From Carboxydocella thermautotrophica (GTDB taxonomy: Bacteria; Bacillota; GCA-003054495; Carboxydocellales; Carboxydocellaceae): 64,000 nt of DNA. The notes beneath the pieces were generated by a model, which was not told the DNA's origin, ran no database searches, and worked only from the letters and a program-made list of their open reading frames with translations. This document shows positions 59,750-64,000 of the stretch, piece by piece (the stretch's first letter is position 1; each line of letters begins with the position of its first letter). Made by a program: the position numbers and the translations under genes. The DNA lies in the NCBI GenBank assembly GCA_003054495.1, contig CP028514.1, positions 670,501 to 734,500 of the forward strand, read 5' to 3'.

Positions 59750-60581
59750 AATTCAGCAATTGGAAGCCTTTGCGACCAAAATCAGGATGGAAACTATCAG
59801 AGCTATCGGGCATCTGGGCTTTGGTCACGTCGGTGGATCTATGTCCATTGCCGATACGGTGGCGGTATTATACGGGGAAGTAATGCGGGTAGATCCCCAA
59901 AATCCCCGCTGGGAAGACAGAGACTGGCTGTTCTGTTCCAAAGGGCATGCGGGACCGGCAATTTATGCGGCTCTGGCTTTAAAAGGTTTTTTCCCGCTAG
60001 AAGAATTGCTGACGTTAAATAAACCGGGGACTAAACTGCCCAGTCACTGTGACCGTAATTTGACTCCTGGCGTGGATATGACAACCGGCTCCCTGGGCCA
60101 GGGAGCCTCCACCGCCCTGGGGGTGGCTTTAGGTAACAAGTTGGACGGCAGAGAAAGTTATACGTATTTAATTCTTGGCGATGGCGAAATGCAGGAAGGG
60201 CAGGTCTGGGAAGCTATTCTCTATGCTGCCCAGAAGCAACTGGATAATTTGATTGTGTTCGTAGACTACAACAAAAAGCAGCTGGATGGAAATATCCAGG
60301 ACATTAATGACCTGGGAGATCTGAAAGCCAAGTTTGCCTGTTTTAACTGGCATGCCCAGGAAGTGGACGGCCACAATGTAGAGGAAATCTACACGGCCAT
60401 TCTCAAGGCCAAAGAAGTAAAACACCGGCCTTCAGTAATAATACTGCATACTATTAAAGGTAAAGGGTGTAATTTTGCCGAACAGGCTGCGGCAAACCAC
60501 CATATGGTTGTAAGCCGGGAGCAGGCAGAAGCAGCAATTGCTTTTCTGGAGAAAGAGCTGGAAAAGGTGGTGCAGCAATGA
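59733..60581 (+). CDS. Transketolase, N-terminal (ThDP-binding) subunit
   Basis: Split transketolase, 282 residues: the part binding the thiamine diphosphate pyrophosphate. It has IRAIGHLGFGHVGGSMSIAD, SKGHAGPAIYAALALKGF, and the ThDP motif LGDGEMQEGQVWEAILYAAQKQLDNLIVFVDYN. Further along comes TIKGKGCNFAE. Together with the next gene (ATGA overlap) it forms a full enzyme transferring a two-carbon ketol unit. Located between the PGK homologue and iolB, so substrate may belong to inositol breakdown. Confidence 0.93.
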   Translation: MLSRDKIQQLEAFATKIRMETIRAIGHLGFGHVGGSMSIADTVAVLYGEVMRVDPQNPRWEDRDWLFCSKGHAGPAIYAALALKGFFPLEELLTLNKPGTKLPSHCDRNLTPGVDMTTGSLGQGASTALGVALGNKLDGRESYTYLILGDGEMQEGQVWEAILYAAQKQLDNLIVFVDYNKKQLDGNIQDINDLGDLKAKFACFNWHAQEVDGHNVEEIYTAILKAKEVKHRPSVIILHTIKGKGCNFAEQAAANHHMVVSREQAEAAIAFLEKELEKVVQQ

Positions 60582-61543
60582 AAGCAATCCTTGCAGAACA
60601 GAGAATAGCAGAAGCAAAGGAAATGCGTAGCGTTTATTGTGAAACCCTGATGGAACTGGCTCAGAAGGACCCAAGGATTGTAGTACTGGATGCAGATTTG
60701 ATGAGCTCGATGGGAATGGTCCCTTTTGCCAAAGCTTTTCCGGAGAGAACATTCAATGTGGGGGTTCAGGAAGCCAATATGATTGGCGTAGCAGCAGGGT
60801 TGTCGGCAACCGGCAAAATTCCTTTTGCTCACACCTTTGGACCCTTTGCTACCCGGCGCGTTTACGACCAGCTCTTTTTATCCTGCGCTTATGCCCGTTT
60901 AAATGTCAGAGTAACCGGCAGTGATCCAGGTGTAACTGCTGCCTTCAATGGCGGAACCCATATGCCCTTTGAAGATATGGGGATTGTCAGGAATATACCG
61001 GGAGTTACTATTCTGGAACCGGTGGACTCGGTGATGCTGAAAGATTTATTAACTCAAACGGTGGACATGTTTGGTGTGTTTTATATCAGGCTGTTGCGGA
61101 AAAACGCCATTAAGATTTATCAGGAAGGCTCCAGCTTTACAATTGGCAAAGGTATAACTTTACGAGATGGAGATGATGTTACTGTCTTTGCTACCGGCAT
61201 CATGGTGGATGAAGCCTTAAAGGCGGCCACAGAGCTAGAGCGGGAAGGGGTTTCCGTCAGGGTAGTCAATATTTTCACTTTAAAACCCATCGACAAAGAA
61301 CTTATAATCAAGTGTGCCCGGGAAACCGGAGCGCTTGTTACGGCTGAAAACCATAGCATCATCAACGGCCTGGGCTCGGCGGTAGCGGAAGTGATTGCTG
61401 AAAATTGCCCGGTACCATTAGAACGGGTAGGGGTAAATGACCTGTTTGGTGAAGTGGGCCCAGTTGATTACCTTAAAGAAAGATTTAATCTGACTGCTAA
61501 AGATATTGTAGCAAAAGTCCGTAAGGTTTTAGACAGAAAATAA
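60578..61543 (+). CDS. Transketolase, C-terminal subunit
   Basis: Second subunit, 321 residues, with the pyrimidine-binding domain containing the activating Glu in NVGVQEANMIGVAAGLS and the C-terminal transketolase domain (VTVFATGIMVDEALKAA, VSVRVVNIFTLKPIDKE). The segment VRVTGSDPGVTAAFNGGTH corresponds to the substrate channel. Start overlaps the N-subunit stop by four bases. Expected complex: alpha2beta2, cytoplasmic. Confidence 0.93.
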   Translation: MKAILAEQRIAEAKEMRSVYCETLMELAQKDPRIVVLDADLMSSMGMVPFAKAFPERTFNVGVQEANMIGVAAGLSATGKIPFAHTFGPFATRRVYDQLFLSCAYARLNVRVTGSDPGVTAAFNGGTHMPFEDMGIVRNIPGVTILEPVDSVMLKDLLTQTVDMFGVFYIRLLRKNAIKIYQEGSSFTIGKGITLRDGDDVTVFATGIMVDEALKAATELEREGVSVRVVNIFTLKPIDKELIIKCARETGALVTAENHSIINGLGSAVAEVIAENCPVPLERVGVNDLFGEVGPVDYLKERFNLTAKDIVAKVRKVLDRK

Positions 61544-61562
61544 ACCTGACGATGGTGGTGAG

Positions 61563-62360
61563 ATGATGTACAGAATCAGAAGAGAAAGGCCTTTTGACTA
61601 CGGTTATAACCCCATCACCTCTCACGATGAACAAGAAAACAATACGTTGATGGATTTCGGTATTCTGAAACTGAAGTCCGGTCAGATAGAGACTTCGGCG
61701 GAAAGCAAGGAGCGGGCTTATTTATTAATCAGTGGCCGGGTTTTACTGGAGTGGCAGGGAAAAACTCAAGAAGTTGCCCGTCAATCCTTTTTAGAGGAAA
61801 ACCCCTGGGTGTTACACGTACCTCAGGGAGTGGAAGTGAAAATAACCGGAATTGGCCCAGATTCGGAGGTTTGTGTAATTAAAACCTTAAATAATGAGGA
61901 TTTTGAGCCCAAATTATATTCTCCGGCCGACTGTGCCTGTGAAGATCGGGGTAAAGGCAGTATGCAGGAAACTTCAACCCGGGTGGTAAGAACTGTATTT
62001 GATTATTCTAATGCTCCTTATTCCAGGCTGGTACTGGGAGAGGTAGTTAATTATCCTGGCAAATGGTCCAGTTATCCGCCCCATCACCATCTTCAACCGG
62101 AAATTTATTTTTATAAATTCTATCCGGAACACGGTTACGGTTTTGCCCAACTGGGAGAAGAGGTACTTAAGGTCAAACACAATGATACAATAAAAATTTT
62201 AGATAATGTTTCTCATCCGCAAGTGGCGGCGCCGGGATATGCCATGTTTTATGTCTGGGTAATCAGGCAACTGGATAATAATCCCTATATCACTCCAGTG
62301 TTTGAACCGGAGCATCTATGGGTTATGGAAAAAGATGCCAAAATATGGCCGGACAAATAA
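61563..62360 (+). CDS. iolB: 5-deoxy-glucuronate isomerase IolB
   Basis: Converts 5-deoxy-D-glucuronate to 2-deoxy-5-keto-D-gluconate in myo-inositol catabolism. It has 265 residues: double cupin with metal-binding His in WSSYPPHHHLQPEIYFYKF and later VSHPQVAAPGYAMFYVW, both typical for IolB. N-terminal MMYRIRRERPFDYGYNPI. ATG at 61563 or 61566; the upstream sequence GGTGGTGAG gives a modest ribosome site. Together with the next gene, iolD, it identifies the locus. Confidence 0.93.
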   Translation: MMYRIRRERPFDYGYNPITSHDEQENNTLMDFGILKLKSGQIETSAESKERAYLLISGRVLLEWQGKTQEVARQSFLEENPWVLHVPQGVEVKITGIGPDSEVCVIKTLNNEDFEPKLYSPADCACEDRGKGSMQETSTRVVRTVFDYSNAPYSRLVLGEVVNYPGKWSSYPPHHHLQPEIYFYKFYPEHGYGFAQLGEEVLKVKHNDTIKILDNVSHPQVAAPGYAMFYVWVIRQLDNNPYITPVFEPEHLWVMEKDAKIWPDK

Positions 62361-62381
62361 GCTTGGAAAGAGGGTGAAAGG

Positions 62382-64000
62382 ATGAAAACCATTCGACTGA
62401 CAATGGCCCAGGCTTTAGTTAAATTTTTAGATAACCAGTATGTGGAGTTTGACGGCCAGGTGACGAAGTTTGTCAAAGGCGTGTTTTCCATTTTTGGCCA
62501 TGGTAATGTAACTGGTTTGGGCCAGGCCCTGGAAGAGCATAAAGGCAGCCTGGTGTTATATCAGGGCAGAAATGAACAGGGCATGGCTCATGCGGCCATT
62601 GCTTACGCCAAGCAAAAAAACCGGAGAGAAATTATCGCTTGTACCACTTCCATTGGCCCGGGAGCCTTGAATATGGTGACAGCTGCTGGTACAGCAACTG
62701 TGAATAGAATTCCTCTCTTATTATTGCCAGGGGATACATTTGCCTGCCGGCAACCGGACCCGGTATTACAACAAGTTGAAGATCCCACTGATTATACAAT
62801 CACTGCCAATGATGCCTTTAAACCAGTTTCCCGGTACTGGGACAGAATTACCCGGCCAGAGCAACTGATGACGGCAGCAATTAATGCCATGCGAGTGTTA
62901 ACCGATCCGGCCGAAACCGGTACCGTCACATTGTGTCTGCCGCAAGATGTTCAGGCCGAAGCTTACGATTATCCGATCGAGTTTTTTGCCAAACGAGTAC
63001 ATCACATTGAAAGAATGCTGCCTACTGCCGGGGCTGTTGCCAGAGCAGTTGAGTTAATAACCAGGAAAAAGAAACCTCTCCTGATTTGCGGTGGGGGAGT
63101 GGTTTATTCTGAAGCACAAGAGGAACTGAAGAATTTTGTAGAAGCTTTTCAAATACCTTTTGCGGAAACCCAGGCAGGTAAAGGCTTGCTGCCCTGGAAT
63201 CACAGCCTTAATCTCGGGGGAATCGGGGTAACAGGTACCCAGGCTGCCAATGAAATCGCCCGGGATGCTGACCTTGTTATTGCTGTAGGAACAAGGCTTT
63301 CCGATTTTACTACAACCTCAAAATGGGCTTTCCAGAATCCTGAGGTTGAAGTGTTAGCTATCAATGTCAATAAATTTGATGCCATGAAAATGAATGCTAC
63401 CTTTATTCAGGCTGATGCCGCTGAAGGGCTGAAGGCTTTGACAGAAGCCTTAAAAAAGGCAGGTTATCGTTCCGGTTATCAAGATGAAATCAGGGTTGCC
63501 AAGGAAAAATGGGACAGGGAAGTTGACCGCTTATATGCCATCGAGCTGGAGGAAGGATTGGCTCAGACAAGAGTATTAGGGGAACTGAACCGTTCAATTG
63601 GTGAAGATGCAATTATAGTTGGTGCTTCCGGCAGTTTACCTGGAGATTTACAGCGAATCTGGCGTCCGCTAAAACCCAAAACCTATCACATGGAATACGG
63701 TTTTTCCTGTATGGGGTATGAAGTAAGCGGGGCCCTGGGTGTAAAAATGGCAGAGCCTGACCGGGAAGTTTATGTTATGGTAGGGGACGGCAGTTATTTG
63801 ATGCTCCATTCCGAACTGGTAACCAGTATCCAGGAAGGCTATAAAATTAACATTATGCTCTTTGATAATAATGGTTTCCAGTGTATCAATAATCTGCAGC
63901 GCTCCCAGGGTATACCAACTTTTGGAACTGAGTTTAGATATCGCTCAGCAGAAACCGGCCGGTTAACGGGAGAATATATGGCGATTGATTTTGCAGCTAA
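62382..64000 (+). CDS. iolD: Trihydroxycyclohexane-1,2-dione hydrolase IolD (3' partial)
   Basis: ThDP-dependent ring-opening enzyme of inositol catabolism giving 5-deoxy-glucuronate. The frame runs from ATG 62382 beyond the window end (539 codons seen). Text closely parallels B. subtilis Iol[98 protein letters not shown] and the ThDP loop [29 protein letters not shown] precedes the start, 21 bases after iolB. Confidence 0.95.
   Translation, partial: MKTIRLTMAQALVKFLDNQYVEFDGQVTKFVKGVFSIFGHGNVTGLGQALEEHKGSLVLYQGRNEQGMAHAAIAYAKQKNRREIIACTTSIGPGALNMVTAAGTATVNRIPLLLLPGDTFACRQPDPVLQQVEDPTDYTITANDAFKPVSRYWDRITRPEQLMTAAINAMRVLTDPAETGTVTLCLPQDVQAEAYDYPIEFFAKRVHHIERMLPTAGAVARAVELITRKKKPLLICGGGVVYSEAQEELKNFVEAFQIPFAETQAGKGLLPWNHSLNLGGIGVTGTQAANEIARDADLVIAVGTRLSDFTTTSKWAFQNPEVEVLAINVNKFDAMKMNATFIQADAAEGLKALTEALKKAGYRSGYQDEIRVAKEKWDREVDRLYAIELEEGLAQTRVLGELNRSIGEDAIIVGASGSLPGDLQRIWRPLKPKTYHMEYGFSCMGYEVSGALGVKMAEPDREVYVMVGDGSYLMLHSELVTSIQEGYKINIMLFDNNGFQCINNLQRSQGIPTFGTEFRYRSAETGRLTGEYMAIDFAA

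Overview
The window looks like a chromosomal segment of an endospore-forming, probably anaerobic and possibly thermophilic member of the Bacillota (Clostridia / Peptococcales-like). The grounds are Shine-Dalgarno sites close to AGGAGG almost everywhere, many TTG and GTG starts, spore genes (ytaF, CotF-like, two CotS-like kinases), a TRAP (MtrB) protein, an M-box and a yybP-ykoY riboswitch, and the conserved blocks dnaE / accD-accA-pfkA-pyk and polA-mutM-ytaF-coaE. The genus cannot be fixed from the sequence alone. No rRNA, tRNA, CRISPR array or insertion sequence was recognised.

Layout. 1-1558: end of a biotin carboxylase with an OadG-like tail, plus a biotin carrier protein. 1581-6263: Met-rich SLH protein, UPF0173 hydrolase, EamA transporter, YtoI-like DRTGG/CBS regulator, PAP2 phosphatase. 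6235-7497: promoter, M-box riboswitch and CorA. 7512-19329: dnaE, a phosphodiester glycosidase-like protein, a PgpA-like protein, TRAP, accDA, pfkA, pyk and a second EamA transporter. 19326-23438: secreted FlgD-like protein, MFS transporter, ECF sigma/anti-sigma pair. 23509-28918: polA-mutM-ytaF-coaE and a lytic transglycosylase. 28979-35091: Lrp-type regulator with a complete oligopeptide ABC transporter. 35144-37269: hemerythrin-like protein, DUF134-NifX fusion, two small coat-like proteins. 37353-43127: QueG-like protein with no standard start codon, two-component system, two CotS-like kinases, phosphoesterase. 43203-44903: speE-speB. 45022-45848: AT-rich GNAT toxin-antitoxin-like pair. 45839-49399: acr3-arsR-molybdopterin oxidoreductase. 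49389-51144: Mn-type riboswitch, CaCA exchanger, beta-carbonic anhydrase.

51265-64000 is the most interesting region, a myo-inositol-type catabolic locus. It contains an AT-rich membrane-bound AraC-type regulator, an RbsBAC-like ABC importer, an archaeal-type (type II) GAPDH homologue, an archaeal-type PGK homologue, a split transketolase, IolB and IolD (cut by the window end). IolB makes 2-deoxy-5-keto-gluconate, which has the xylulose-5-phosphate skeleton with -CH2-COO- in place of -CH2-O-phosphate. A transketolase acting on it would release malate semialdehyde, the carboxylate analogue of glyceraldehyde-3-phosphate. A GAPDH/PGK pair could then oxidise that to malate with ATP formation. Both enzymes appear altered near the positions that handle the substrate phosphate. 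I propose this as an undescribed transketolase route of inositol breakdown. It is an inference from chemistry and gene content, and a conventional role (IolC/IolJ plus lower glycolysis) is not excluded.
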